This document shows positions 55,113-63,943 of a DNA stretch of 64,000 bases, piece by piece. The notes below the pieces were generated by a model. It saw nothing but the letters and a program-made list of their open reading frames with translations. It was not told the DNA's origin and did not search any database. Source of the stretch: Asticcacaulis sp. AND118 (GTDB taxonomy: Bacteria > Pseudomonadota > Alphaproteobacteria > Caulobacterales > Caulobacteraceae); assembly GCF_020535245.1 (NCBI RefSeq), contig NZ_CP084910.1, positions 186,001 to 250,000 of the forward strand, given 5' to 3'. The translations under genes and the position numbers were made by a program. Every line of letters begins with the position of its first letter. The stretch's first letter is position 1.

Positions 55113-56651
55113 ATGGCCGACATCCTCACCCCCGTCCTCGGCGAATCCGTTTCCGAGGCGACCATCGCCAAGTGGACCAAGAAGCCCGGCGACGCCGTCA
55201 AGAAGGACGAAATCCTCGTTGAGCTGGAAACCGACAAGGTTTCGCTCGAAGTGGCCGCCCCCGCCGATGGCACCTTGACCGAAATCCTCGCCGGTGAAGG
55301 CGATACCGTCACCCCCGGCGCCGTGCTGGGCCGCATCGGCGCGGCCGGCGCCGCGGCTGCGCCCGCTTCGGCGGCGGCCCCTGCTGCCGCTCCGACGCCT
55401 GCCGCAGCCCCTGCCGCCACTTCGGGCGCTTCCGGGGGCGCTCTGCTCGACGTCAAGACCCCGGTCATGGGCGAGTCGGTGGCCGAAGGCGCCATCTCGC
55501 GCTGGGCCAAGAAGGTCGGCGAAGCCGTCAAGAAGGACGAGGTCCTGGTCGAGATCGAAACCGATAAGGTCGCCGTCGAAGTCGCCTCTCCGGCGGACGG
55601 CGTGATCGCTGAAATCGTCGCTGCCGACGGCGCGACCGTGACTCCGGGTCAGGTCATCGCCCGTATTTCCGCCGGCGCTTCGGCTGGTGCGGTTGCCGCC
55701 GCGCCTGTGCCCGCCGCCGCTCCCGCCCCGGCGGCGGCCCCTGCCGCGGCTGGCAAGGCTTCGGATCACCTGTCGCCCGCCGTCAACCGCATCGTGTCGG
55801 AAACCGGCCTCAACACCGCCGGCATCGCCGGTACGGGCAAGGACGGGCGCATCACCAAGGGCGACGCGCTGGCCGCATTGTCGAGCCCTGCCCCGACCGC
55901 TATTGCGCCGGTTTCGACCCCGGCGGCTCCGGTTGCGCCGCGTGAAGTCGGCCCGCGCGAAGAGCGCGTGAAGATGACACGCCTGCGTCAGACGATCGCC
56001 CGCCGCCTGAAGGAATCGCAATCGACCGCCGCCCAGCTCACCACCTTCAACGAAGTCGACATGACGACGGTGATGAACCTGCGCAACACCTATAAGGACG
56101 CCTTTGAAAAGCGTCATGGCGTGAAGCTCGGCTTCATGTCCTTCTTCGCCAAGGCGGTCGTCGCGGCGCTGAAAGACATTCCGGCGGTCAATGCCGAGAT
56201 CGACGGTACCGACATCATCTACAAGAACCACTACGATCTCGGCATCGCCGTCGGCACCGAAAAGGGCCTGGTCGTGCCGGTTCTGCGCGATGTCGATAAC
56301 CTGTCGCTGGCCGGTATCGAAAAGGGCATTGCCGGTCTGGGCAAGCAGGCCCGTGACGGCACCCTGTCGCTGGACCAACTGCAAGGCGGCACCTTCACCA
56401 TCACCAACGGCGGCATCTACGGCTCGCTGATGTCGACCCCGATCCTCAACATGCCGCAGGTCGGCATTCTTGGGATGCACAACATCGTGCAGCGCCCGAT
56501 GGTCGTGAACGGTCAGATCGTCGCCCGTCCGATGATGTACCTGGCCCTGTCCTACGATCACCGCATCGTGGACGGTAAGGAAGCCGTGACCTTCCTGGTT
56601 CGCATCAAAGAAGGTCTCGAAGACCCGCAGCGCTTCATCCTCGACGTCTAG
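55113..56651 (+). CDS. sucB: 2-oxoglutarate dehydrogenase E2 (dihydrolipoyl succinyltransferase) with two lipoyl domains
   Basis: 512 aa, about 100 longer than E. coli SucB. Lipoyl domain 1 (residues about 2-77) has [17 protein letters not shown]; lipoyl domain 2 (about 112-187) has [17 protein letters not shown]. Each carries a lipoylation DKV lysine and they are joined by Ala/Pro linkers. The E1/E3-binding domain is [20 protein letters not shown] with [12 protein letters not shown]. The catalytic domain ends [16 protein letters not shown]. It transfers succinyl to CoA. The terminator at 56668 follows. Confidence 0.95.
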   Translation: MADILTPVLGESVSEATIAKWTKKPGDAVKKDEILVELETDKVSLEVAAPADGTLTEILAGEGDTVTPGAVLGRIGAAGAAAAPASAAAPAAAPTPAAAPAATSGASGGALLDVKTPVMGESVAEGAISRWAKKVGEAVKKDEVLVEIETDKVAVEVASPADGVIAEIVAADGATVTPGQVIARISAGASAGAVAAAPVPAAAPAPAAAPAAAGKASDHLSPAVNRIVSETGLNTAGIAGTGKDGRITKGDALAALSSPAPTAIAPVSTPAAPVAPREVGPREERVKMTRLRQTIARRLKESQSTAAQLTTFNEVDMTTVMNLRNTYKDAFEKRHGVKLGFMSFFAKAVVAALKDIPAVNAEIDGTDIIYKNHYDLGIAVGTEKGLVVPVLRDVDNLSLAGIEKGIAGLGKQARDGTLSLDQLQGGTFTITNGGIYGSLMSTPILNMPQVGILGMHNIVQRPMVVNGQIVARPMMYLALSYDHRIVDGKEAVTFLVRIKEGLEDPQRFILDV

Positions 56652-56667
56652 GTTGAGGCGCATTGCT

Positions 56668-56710
56668 AAAAACAAAGCCGCTCCGTTCCCACGGGGCGGC
56701 TTTTGTTTTT
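56668..56710 (+). terminator. Intrinsic terminator of sucAB
   Basis: AAAACAAAGCCGCTCCG (starting 56668) pairs with the CGGGGCGGCTTTTGTTTT segment ending at 56709, with a T-rich tail, directly after sucB and before the patatin gene. Confidence 0.85.
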
Positions 56711-56746
56711 CGTCGCAGTCGTTATGATCCAAGGTGGAGGCCACCG

Positions 56747-57922
56747 ATGCTGAAACATCTCGTCCTGATCGTCATGGCCTTCAGCCTCAGTGGCTGTCTG
56801 ACGCTGGAGCGTCCGGAAAGCAATTACCCGCTGACGGCGGCATACCAGCCGCGCGGCTTTCCCAATGTGCGCTTCTCGGCCACCGATCCCGACATTCCCG
56901 TCCGCCTCGAAGCCGACGCCCGCAGGCAGATGCACCTGAATGGCAGGCAGCGCTTCGACGCTCTGGCCCTGTCCGGCGGCGGCGCGGACGGCGCGTTCGG
57001 GGCCGGGGTGCTGGTCGGCTGGACCGAGCGCGGCGACCGCCCGACATTTCGCATGGTGACGGGCGTCTCGACCGGCGCGCTGATCGCGCCCTTCGCCTTC
57101 CTCGGCTCTGCCTACGATCAGAAGCTGAAAGATGCCTATACCAGCGGCATCGCCGACAGTTTAGCTAAGTCGCGCGGTCTGATGTCGCTGTTCACACCGG
57201 GCGTCCTCGATTCTCACGCCCTGTACGATCTGGTCAGCACCTATGTCGACGAGACCATGATCCGCGACATCGCGCGCGAACACGAAACGGGCCGCCGCCT
57301 GATCGTCGGAACGACCAATCTTGACGCCCAGACCGGTGTGCTGTGGGACATCGGTGAAATCGCCGCTATCGCCGTTCGCAGCGGTTCGCCGCAGAAGATG
57401 ACCGATGCCCGGACCCTGATCCGTCAGGTGCTGGTCGCGTCTTCTTCCGTGCCGGGCGCTTTTGCGCCGGTGATGATCGACGTCGAGTCGCCGGCGCCGG
57501 GCGCACCCAATCCCTTCCGTGAAATGCACGTCGATGGCGGGGTGACCCTGCCCTTCTTCATCCTGCCGGAATCGATGATGAACTGGACCGTGCCCAAGGA
57601 CCTGATCTCCGGCGGGCATATCTACGTGCTGATCAACGGCAAGATCACGCCGCAGCCGGCCATCACTCCCTATAACGCCCTGCACATCATGGGACGGTCG
57701 CTCGACACCCTGACCAAGGCGCAGGCGCGCGGCACCCTGATTGGTCTCAATGCTTTCGGGCTGCGCAACGGCATGGAAGTGTCTCAGGTGTCGCTGCCCG
57801 ACACCTTCATCGAGGGGGGGATGCTGGCTTTTGAGAAGGACTCCATGCGCCGGGTCTTCTATTACGGCTACCAGTTGGGGGCGTCTGACAAACTCTGGAA
57901 GGCGGAACCACCGCGCGATTGA
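56747..57922 (+). CDS. Patatin-like phospholipase lipoprotein
   Basis: 391 aa from ATG 56747 with GGTGGAG upstream; the frame is open earlier inside the terminator. Signal MLKHLVLIVMAFSLSGC ends with a lipobox Cys. The patatin fold has oxyanion ALSGGGADGAFGAGVLVGW, nucleophile elbow VTGVSTGALIAP (GxSxG) near residue 108, and the dyad aspartate in MHVDGGVTLPFF. It is a probable envelope-anchored acyl hydrolase. It lies inside the suc-lpd block but has its own start after a terminator. Confidence 0.88.
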   Translation: MLKHLVLIVMAFSLSGCLTLERPESNYPLTAAYQPRGFPNVRFSATDPDIPVRLEADARRQMHLNGRQRFDALALSGGGADGAFGAGVLVGWTERGDRPTFRMVTGVSTGALIAPFAFLGSAYDQKLKDAYTSGIADSLAKSRGLMSLFTPGVLDSHALYDLVSTYVDETMIRDIAREHETGRRLIVGTTNLDAQTGVLWDIGEIAAIAVRSGSPQKMTDARTLIRQVLVASSSVPGAFAPVMIDVESPAPGAPNPFREMHVDGGVTLPFFILPESMMNWTVPKDLISGGHIYVLINGKITPQPAITPYNALHIMGRSLDTLTKAQARGTLIGLNAFGLRNGMEVSQVSLPDTFIEGGMLAFEKDSMRRVFYYGYQLGASDKLWKAEPPRD

Positions 57923-57983
57923 GTTCCGCGCGAAACCATGTTTAAATAAAGCAAATATAATTATTCCTGTCAGGGGGAAACCG

Positions 57984-58865
57984 ATGTCTGCTCTGTTTCG
58001 TGCGGCCTTGTCCGCGTTTGCCGCCGCTTGTCTGCTGGTTGCCGCGCCGGTGGAGGCCGCCTCGGCATCCAAGGCCGGTACTTTCAATTCGGCCGCCTCG
58101 CGCAAGGCCTGGCCGCATATTCAGCGCGCCATGACCGGCGACATGGCGGAAATGGCCGACAAGGCGAGTGAACTTAAGCCGGAATATGTGCTGGCCTACG
58201 GGCTGGCGCTGGAAATGGGCCGCGAGCCGGTGACGCTGAGCGCCTTGCAGAAGTCGCGCATCCAGACCGTGTTTCAGGAGTTCCTGAACCTGTACATCCG
58301 TAAGTCCGATAATATCAAACTGGACGGGCGCGAAGAGGCGCTGCTGGGTCAGCCGGATTTCTGGATCATGGTCGCCCGCGAACTGGGCCGGCCGCAGACT
58401 ATCGCCAATATGCGCGATATTCCCTTGCCGGGCATGGACGGTCAGTCCGGGGGCGGCGGCTATGCCTTCTTCACCGGCGCAGGGGTCGATAGTCGGTTCA
58501 ATAAGGAAGACTACACGCTGCGCGGCGACCGCGTGTTGAACCGCTACATGGTCTACGCCTCGCAATCGTGCGTCATTTATGCACGTACGGCCCAGCGCAT
58601 GAAACGGGTGCTGACCATCCCGGCGTCCGAAGCGCCGCACCTGACGGCAGTGGCCTATAAGCAGAATTACGATACCGCTTTGATGCTGTACAAGGATGCT
58701 AACCGCCAGGGCCCGCAGGCCTGTGGCTCGCGCGATTTCTATACGCAGGTGCTGGCCTATGCCGACCGCAATATGGGGGCGCTGGACAGGCTGAAATCCG
58801 ACCCGACCCTCGCCGCGGCGGCCATAGAAGACGGCGCTTCGGCTCCGGAGACGAATAAGCCGTAG
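57984..58865 (+). CDS. Hypothetical secreted protein
   Basis: 293 aa from ATG 57984, with CAGGGGGAA upstream; an earlier frame overlaps the patatin gene. The signal peptide is MSALFRAALSAFAAACLLVA followed by APVEAAS. The mature protein is mostly helical with YVLAYGLALEMGREPVTLSA, QEFLNLYIRKSDNIKLDGRE, a glycine patch (GQSGGGGYAFFTG), and two Cys (SQSCVIY, PQACGSRDF) that could form a periplasmic disulphide. No family recognised. Confidence 0.65.
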   Translation: MSALFRAALSAFAAACLLVAAPVEAASASKAGTFNSAASRKAWPHIQRAMTGDMAEMADKASELKPEYVLAYGLALEMGREPVTLSALQKSRIQTVFQEFLNLYIRKSDNIKLDGREEALLGQPDFWIMVARELGRPQTIANMRDIPLPGMDGQSGGGGYAFFTGAGVDSRFNKEDYTLRGDRVLNRYMVYASQSCVIYARTAQRMKRVLTIPASEAPHLTAVAYKQNYDTALMLYKDANRQGPQACGSRDFYTQVLAYADRNMGALDRLKSDPTLAAAAIEDGASAPETNKP

Positions 58866-58884
58866 GCAAGTCCCGCCTCATGGG

Positions 58885-58900
58885 TTAAAACACGGTTAAC
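58885..58900 (+). promoter_or_regulatory. CtrA-type box TTAA-N7-TTAAC
   Basis: TTAA (58885-58888), seven bases AACACGG, TTAAC (58896-58900), an exact match to the CtrA consensus of Caulobacterales. It lies 24-39 bases before the ATG of the membrane-protein gene at 58924, so a CtrA-driven start would give a very short leader; repression is also possible. Confidence 0.5.
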
Positions 58901-58923
58901 CCTGTTACGCGGAGCGCCTGTCC

Positions 58924-59475
58924 ATGAAGTACGTGCGTTGGTTTATTGCCCTGATCGTCGTGGCCTATGTGGGCTGGATCGCCTTTCCCGTCGTCAAGAA
59001 CGCCCTGACCCCCGGCTATGAGCCGTCGGTATCGATGCGACAGGGCGATGTCGATACCCATGTCGGCGGGGCCAGCATCCTGCGCAGCGACGACAGCTAC
59101 GGCGCCGATGCCGCGCCTATCCCGGCCGACTCCATTCAGGGCGAAACCGCCGTCGCCGCCATAGCGACGGACAATAAGCCGGTTATCTGGCTGTGGGGCG
59201 GCGTGGTGGTCTTCTATCTCATCGCGGCCTTCCTGTTCGCCAAGGGCAATGTGCGCGCCGCACTGGCCTATGGCGCGGCCTTCGTGGCCGATGTCGTGCT
59301 GACCTTCCTGACCAAGGGCGAGGCCGGATCGGGCCTGTTCGACCGCATTCTGGAACTGCTGTCGGGGTGGGACCCGCGTTATACGCTGACCCTGGTGGCG
59401 ATGGTGCTGGGCTTCATCATATTGATGGCGCGCGGGCGTCCGTTGCCGAAGCGCCATCTGGCCTACGAAAACTAG
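58924..59475 (+). CDS. Hypothetical membrane protein under a CtrA-type box
   Basis: 183 aa. One N-terminal helix (WFIALIVVAYVGWIAF), a polar periplasmic loop of about 65 residues (GYEPSVSMRQGDVDTHVGGA), then three helices (PVIWLWGGVVVFYLIAAFLF; AALAYGAAFVADVVLTFL; YTLTLVAMVLGFIILMA) and a short basic tail. I do not recognise a family. It lies between the secreted protein and lpd. The CtrA-type site 24 bases upstream makes cell-cycle control possible. Confidence 0.65.
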   Translation: MKYVRWFIALIVVAYVGWIAFPVVKNALTPGYEPSVSMRQGDVDTHVGGASILRSDDSYGADAAPIPADSIQGETAVAAIATDNKPVIWLWGGVVVFYLIAAFLFAKGNVRAALAYGAAFVADVVLTFLTKGEAGSGLFDRILELLSGWDPRYTLTLVAMVLGFIILMARGRPLPKRHLAYEN

Positions 59476-59608
59476 CGTTTAGCCCGAAAATACCCACATA
59501 GGACTTGACCCCCGCCGCGTGGAATTTTACGGCAGGGCAAGGAAGTCTTACGCGTCAGATCGCGTTCCGATCCAAAGGATCGTCGCGCGCTCTTATTTTT
59601 ATTTCAAC

Positions 59609-59652
59609 GCGCATCTGGGTCCGAAAAGTGCGTCCCACTTTTCGGGATGCGC
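59609..59652 (-). repeat. 44-bp palindromic repeat, family A copy 3 (upstream of lpd)
   Basis: GCGCAT/ATGCGC ends enclose CCGAAAAGTG/CACTTTTCGG, a perfect 10-bp inner stem. In reverse complement it aligns with the coding copy at 42736-42779. It ends 19 bases before the lpd start codon, so it is in the lpd leader. Confidence 0.75.
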
Positions 59653-59671
59653 TCGATCAAAGGGCACCTCC

Positions 59672-61081
59672 ATGTCTCAGGACCAAAGCTTCGACGTCGT
59701 TATCATCGGTGGTGGCCCCGGCGGCTACAACGCCGCCATCCGCGCCGGACAGCTCGGCCTCAAGACCGCCATCATCGAATCGCGCGGCGTTCTGGGGGGC
59801 ACCTGCCTGAACGTGGGCTGTATGCCGTCGAAGGCGTTGCTGCACGCTTCGGAGCTATTCGAAGCCGCGACGCACGAATTCAAGACCATCGGCATCGAAG
59901 TCCCCGCGCCGACGCTCAACCTCGTCCAGATGATGAAGGCGAAACAGGACAGCGTGAACGCCCTGACCAAGGGCATCGAATTCCTGATGAAGAAGAACAA
60001 GGTCACCTACCTGCCCGGCTTCGGCAAGATCGAAGGCCAAGGCAAGGTGTCGGTCACGGCGCAGGACGGTTCGGTCCAGCAACTGACCACCAAAAATATC
60101 GTCATCGCCACCGGCTCCGAGCCGACCCCGCTGCCGGGCGTCGCCATCGACCAGAAGCAGGTCGTCGACTCGACCGGCGCGCTGTCGCTGCCGGCCGTGC
60201 CGAAGCACCTCGTCGTCGTGGGCGCGGGCATCATCGGCCTCGAACTCGGTTCGGTGTGGCGTCGTCTGGGCGCCAAGGTGACCGTGGTCGAATTCCTCGA
60301 CCGCATCACGCCGGGCATGGACACCGAAGTCGCCACCCAGTTCCAGAAGATCCTCACCAAGCAGGGCTTCGAGTTCAAGCTGGGCACCAAGGTCACTGCC
60401 GCGAAAACCGGCGCGAAGGGCGTCAGCCTGTCGCTGGAAGCCGCCAAGGGCGGTAATGCCGAAACGTTGGAAGCCGATGTGGTGCTGGTCGCCATCGGCC
60501 GTCGCCCGTTCACGCAGGGTCTGGGCCTCGAAAACGTCGGCATCAGCACCGATCAGCGCGGCTTCATCCCGACCGACCACTTCAAGACCGCCGCTCCGGG
60601 CGTGTGGGCCATCGGTGACGTGATCGCCGGCCCGATGCTGGCGCACAAGGCCGAAGAAGACGCCGTCGCCGCCATCGAACTGATCGCGGGCAAGGCCGGT
60701 CACGTCGATTACGATCTGGTGCCGTCCGTCGTCTACACCTTCCCGGAAGTGGCATGGGTCGGCAAGACCGAAGACCAGCTCAAAGCCGCCGGCGTGCAGT
60801 ACAAGGTCGGCAAGTTCCCGTTCATGGCCAACAGCCGCGCCAAGATCAACCACGAGACCGACGGCTTCGTGAAGTTCCTGGCCGATGCCAAGACCGACCG
60901 CGTTTACGGCGTCCACATCCTCGGCCCGCAAGCCGGTGAAATGATCGGCGAAGCCTGCGTGCTGATGGCCTTCGGCGGTGCGTCGGAAGACCTGGCGCGC
61001 ATCTGCCACCCGCACCCGACGCGTTCCGAAGCCGTCCGTCAGGCGGCCATGGGCGTCGAAGGCTGGACGATGCAGGCGTAA
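59672..61081 (+). CDS. lpd: Dihydrolipoyl dehydrogenase (E3)
   Basis: 469 aa from ATG 59672; the frame is open upstream through a repeat, but MSQDQSFDVVIIGGGPGGYN is the natural start. The redox disulphide is GGTCLNVGCMPSKALLHAS. The NAD motif is VVGAGIIGLELGSVWRRLG, and the C-terminal catalytic base is in ICHPHPTRSEAVRQA. It reoxidises lipoyl groups for the 2-oxoglutarate complex encoded by sucAB just upstream. A strong terminator follows. Confidence 0.97.
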   Translation: MSQDQSFDVVIIGGGPGGYNAAIRAGQLGLKTAIIESRGVLGGTCLNVGCMPSKALLHASELFEAATHEFKTIGIEVPAPTLNLVQMMKAKQDSVNALTKGIEFLMKKNKVTYLPGFGKIEGQGKVSVTAQDGSVQQLTTKNIVIATGSEPTPLPGVAIDQKQVVDSTGALSLPAVPKHLVVVGAGIIGLELGSVWRRLGAKVTVVEFLDRITPGMDTEVATQFQKILTKQGFEFKLGTKVTAAKTGAKGVSLSLEAAKGGNAETLEADVVLVAIGRRPFTQGLGLENVGISTDQRGFIPTDHFKTAAPGVWAIGDVIAGPMLAHKAEEDAVAAIELIAGKAGHVDYDLVPSVVYTFPEVAWVGKTEDQLKAAGVQYKVGKFPFMANSRAKINHETDGFVKFLADAKTDRVYGVHILGPQAGEMIGEACVLMAFGGASEDLARICHPHPTRSEAVRQAAMGVEGWTMQA

Positions 61082-61126
61082 CACCCGTTATCGGGTTTGG
61101 GGCCTATGGCCCCAAGTCTTCTCCTT

Positions 61127-61171
61127 CAAAGAAAAACCCCTTTCGGTTTTGCCGAAGGGGGTTTTTCTTTG
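61127..61171. terminator. Strong intrinsic terminator after lpd
   Basis: CAAAGAAAAACCCC (61127-61140) and CGG/CCG-containing inner stem pair with GGGGTTTTTCTTTG (ending 61171). It is symmetrical enough to stop both lpd and the convergent xerC transcript. Two further small hairpins (TGGGGCC/GGCCCCA at 61097-61113 and GCAAGAG/CTCTTGC at 61197-61215) lie in the gap. Confidence 0.88.
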
Positions 61172-61239
61172 AATAAAGGTTTATGGGGTTTAGCGATGCA
61201 AGAGTATAGCTCTTGCGAGCTATGGGACCCCACACCCCA

Positions 61240-62163
61240 TTAATGGAGTTGGCCCTTCGGATGCGCCGCCGCATAGGCCGACATCAGCCGCTCGGCATCG
61301 ACCTGCGTATATTTTTGCGTAGTTGAGAGCGAGGCATGGCCCAGCAGTTCCTGTATCGAGCGCAGGTCCGCGCCTGAGCCCAGCAAATGCGTGGCGAACG
61401 AATGTCTGAGGGCGTGCGGCGTGGCGCGGTCCGACAGGCCCAGCCGCGAGCGCAAATGCTGAACGCTCAGTTGCACGTGTCGCGGCGATAAAGGCCCGCC
61501 GCGCGGCGCTCGGAACAGGTCGTCCTCTGTGGTCAGCGGGAAGGGCTGGCGGCGTTTGTAGGTCTCAACCGCTTCGCGTACCGGATCGAGGACCGGCACC
61601 AACCGCGTCTTGTTGCCCTTACCGACGATGCGCAGCGTATCGCCCAGCGGTGTGTCCTTGAGTTTCAGCGACAGGGCCTCGGAAATCCGCAGGCCGCAGC
61701 CATAGAGCAGCAGCAGGACGGCGCGGTCGCGGGCGGCTTCCCACTCGGCCCTGTCCGGGTCCAGTTCGACCTCGTTCAGAAGACCCTGCGCCTGATCCTC
61801 ATTGAGCGGGCGGGGCAGGCTGGTTTTCAGACGTGGCCCCTGAGTCAGGGCCACCTGCGCGTTGGCGTAGCCCAGATGCAGGTCGAGATAGCTATGGAAC
61901 GATTTGATGGCCGACAGATGCTGCGCCAGAGACCGCGCCGACAGCGGTTCGTCCTTGCCGCGCAGATAGGCCATCCAGCCGCGAATATCGGCCGAGTTCA
62001 GATGCGCCATATCCTTCAGATCGATGTCTGCGCCCAAGGACCGGCGCAGATGCCCGATATAGAGGGCGAAGGCGTGGCCATAGGCTTCCAGCGTGCGCGG
62101 CGACACACGCTTCTGCGCCTTGAGATAGTGCAGCCATTCCAGACGGGCATCGTCAATATTCAT
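61240..62163 (-). CDS. xerC: Tyrosine recombinase XerC
   Basis: 307 aa from ATG 62163; a longer frame is open upstream but overlaps the transglutaminase-like gene. The N-terminal SAM-like domain has KRVSPRTLEAYGHAFALYIG and LSAIKSFHSYL. Catalytic residues: Arg in LYGCGLRISEALSLKL, His-Arg in TPHALRHSFATHLLGSG, His in LLGHASLSTTQKYT, whose Tyr is the nucleophile. It resolves chromosome dimers at dif with XerD. A DUF484 gene lies upstream, as near E. coli xerC. Confidence 0.93.
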   Translation of the reverse strand: MNIDDARLEWLHYLKAQKRVSPRTLEAYGHAFALYIGHLRRSLGADIDLKDMAHLNSADIRGWMAYLRGKDEPLSARSLAQHLSAIKSFHSYLDLHLGYANAQVALTQGPRLKTSLPRPLNEDQAQGLLNEVELDPDRAEWEAARDRAVLLLLYGCGLRISEALSLKLKDTPLGDTLRIVGKGNKTRLVPVLDPVREAVETYKRRQPFPLTTEDDLFRAPRGGPLSPRHVQLSVQHLRSRLGLSDRATPHALRHSFATHLLGSGADLRSIQELLGHASLSTTQKYTQVDAERLMSAYAAAHPKGQLH

Positions 62164-62197
62164 AGGCGCCACAATAGGGTTAATCTCTAACCAACCC

Positions 62198-63064
62198 TTA
62201 AACGGCTCCACCGTTCGGGGCGGGTTCTTCGGTCGAAATGGCGTCGGTGGTGCGCCACAACGGTTCGGCCAGCCCGTCGGCGCGGGTAATGGTAATGTCG
62301 ATGGGGCCGCAATCGGCCTTGCCGCCGAAAAAGGAGCAGAAGGCGATTTCCGCCGCGTCGCGCCCGACCCCGATGCGCACCAGCCCATCCAGATGCGCCT
62401 GTCGCGTGGCGTCGAACAGCCACCAGCGCCCGTCGAGATAGGCTTCGAACACGGCGTGGAAGTCGCTCGGTTGCAGGCCATAGGCGTAGCAACTGACGAA
62501 ACGCGCCGGAATTTCCAGCGCGCGGCAAAAGGCAATGCCCAGATGCGCGAAGTCGCGGCACACGCCGGCGCGGCGCAGCAGGCTCTCGGTGGCTGTGGTC
62601 TGTTCGTCCGAGGTGCCGCGCTGATAATCGATATGATCGTAGAGCCAGTTGCAGATAGCGGTGACGCGGCTGAAACCGGGCAGCAGATGCCCGAACTCCT
62701 TGCGCGCAAAATCCGCCAGCCGGTCCGAAGGTACAAAACGCGAAGGCAGCAGAAAGGGCAGGATGTCGAGCGGCAATTGCGCGACCGGCGTTTCATTCAC
62801 CGTCGCCGGATCGGCGCGGTGCACATCCAGCGTCACCTCTGCCTCATAATGGACGCTCAGCGGGCCGGGCCGGGCGTGCAGACCGAAATAGCGATTATTG
62901 ATGTCGGGGACGGTGTGACTGTTCAGCGGCAGGCTTGGCGTGATGCTGAGCTGTTCGACCACGTCCAGATGCCGACGCAGCCGCGCGATCTCCAGATTGA
63001 AGATGAAGACCGAAGGCGTCAGCACTTCGTATTCGAGACGGCAACCCAGCTTGTAACGCACCAT
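62198..63064 (-). CDS. Transglutaminase-like cysteine peptidase-fold protein
   Basis: 288 aa from ATG 63064, chosen for GTGGAG six bases upstream; ATG 63082 is possible. The N-terminal beta domain (MVRYKLGCRLEYEV, SVHYEAEVTLDVHRADP) is the bacterial transglutaminase N-terminal region. The core has catalytic Cys in LLRRAGVCRDFAHLGIAFCR, His in LQPSDFHAVFEAYLDGRWWL and Asp in FDATRQAH. Such proteins act as peptidases or amidases; the substrate is unknown. It lies 34 bp before xerC on the same strand. Confidence 0.85.
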   Translation of the reverse strand: MVRYKLGCRLEYEVLTPSVFIFNLEIARLRRHLDVVEQLSITPSLPLNSHTVPDINNRYFGLHARPGPLSVHYEAEVTLDVHRADPATVNETPVAQLPLDILPFLLPSRFVPSDRLADFARKEFGHLLPGFSRVTAICNWLYDHIDYQRGTSDEQTTATESLLRRAGVCRDFAHLGIAFCRALEIPARFVSCYAYGLQPSDFHAVFEAYLDGRWWLFDATRQAHLDGLVRIGVGRDAAEIAFCSFFGGKADCGPIDITITRADGLAEPLWRTTDAISTEEPAPNGGAV

Positions 63065-63138
63065 TTTTGACTCCACGGACATGTGCCGTATATGAGCCTG
63101 ACGCGATGAAAAGATACGATGTGGAGAGTGTAGGCGGG

Positions 63139-63834
63139 TTACAAAACCGGCCAGCGTTCGGCGACGCGTTCGACCACGCGGGCAATGAAGGCGACCAGTT
63201 CGGCACCCATTTCCGGGCTGAAGCCTTCCCAATCGGCGGACCCGAAGGCGACCGCGCCGGGACGGCCTTCGCGCCACATGGCCGTGCGGATGACGGCGGC
63301 GGATTTGATGCGACGGACGTCATCGCCGAACAGCGCGCGGCAGACGCCGTCCGGCCCCAGCAGCGACAGGCCGGTTTCGCCGATGATATAGTCCACGCCC
63401 CCGTAGTCGAGCGTCATCCAGCCCAGCGGGATCGGCGCGGTGTCTTCCAGCGCGATGGTGGCGCAGACGAGACCGAAGCGGTTGCGCACTTCTTCGTTCA
63501 GGCGGCGGGCCAGATCGGAATGGTTGCGCGATTCCATCAGCGACAGGGTCATGGCATGAGCCTGCCCCTGAGCGTCGAAATTGGCGCGGGCCGTCGCCTC
63601 GATCTGGCGGCGCATGTCGAAATCGCGTATGGCCTTGGCCTCCAGCCGCGACAGGGCGGCCGGGCCGAAATCGATCAGGGTGCGGGTCCGGGTTTGCAGG
63701 CCGAGCTTTTCCAGCAGCTCGCGATCCTGCTTCAGTTCCTGCACGAAATCGGGCAGGAGACCGCGCAGGGTCTGATAATCCATCAGGGCGGCGAGGCGCT
63801 CGGTCGTCGTCGGTTCGCGGAAATCTGAGGACAT
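63139..63834 (-). CDS. DUF484 family protein (YigA-like)
   Basis: 231 aa from ATG 63834. The N-terminal coiled segment (LLPDFVQELKQDRELLEKLG) is followed by a GAF-like domain with NRFGLVCATIALEDTAPIPL and GRPGAVAFGSADWEGFSPEM, typical of DUF484. In E. coli the family member yigA lies in the dapF-yigA-xerC operon, and here it is likewise just upstream of xerC with one gene between. Its biochemical function is unknown. Confidence 0.85.
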   Translation of the reverse strand: MSSDFREPTTTERLAALMDYQTLRGLLPDFVQELKQDRELLEKLGLQTRTRTLIDFGPAALSRLEAKAIRDFDMRRQIEATARANFDAQGQAHAMTLSLMESRNHSDLARRLNEEVRNRFGLVCATIALEDTAPIPLGWMTLDYGGVDYIIGETGLSLLGPDGVCRALFGDDVRRIKSAAVIRTAMWREGRPGAVAFGSADWEGFSPEMGAELVAFIARVVERVAERWPVL

Positions 63835-63943
63835 GCTGGTTATCGGGTGTGGTAAACGGCAGGTTAAACTTGGCGTTGACCCAAGTGATGGCATAAAATC
63901 GGCGCGGGGATGAGTCAATTCTATGGTTAACGCTTAAATTCTT

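Noticed and set aside
59519-59671. N-terminal extension of lpd
   Set aside because: The open frame upstream runs through a palindromic repeat and the family start MSQDQSFDVVIIGGG is at 59672.
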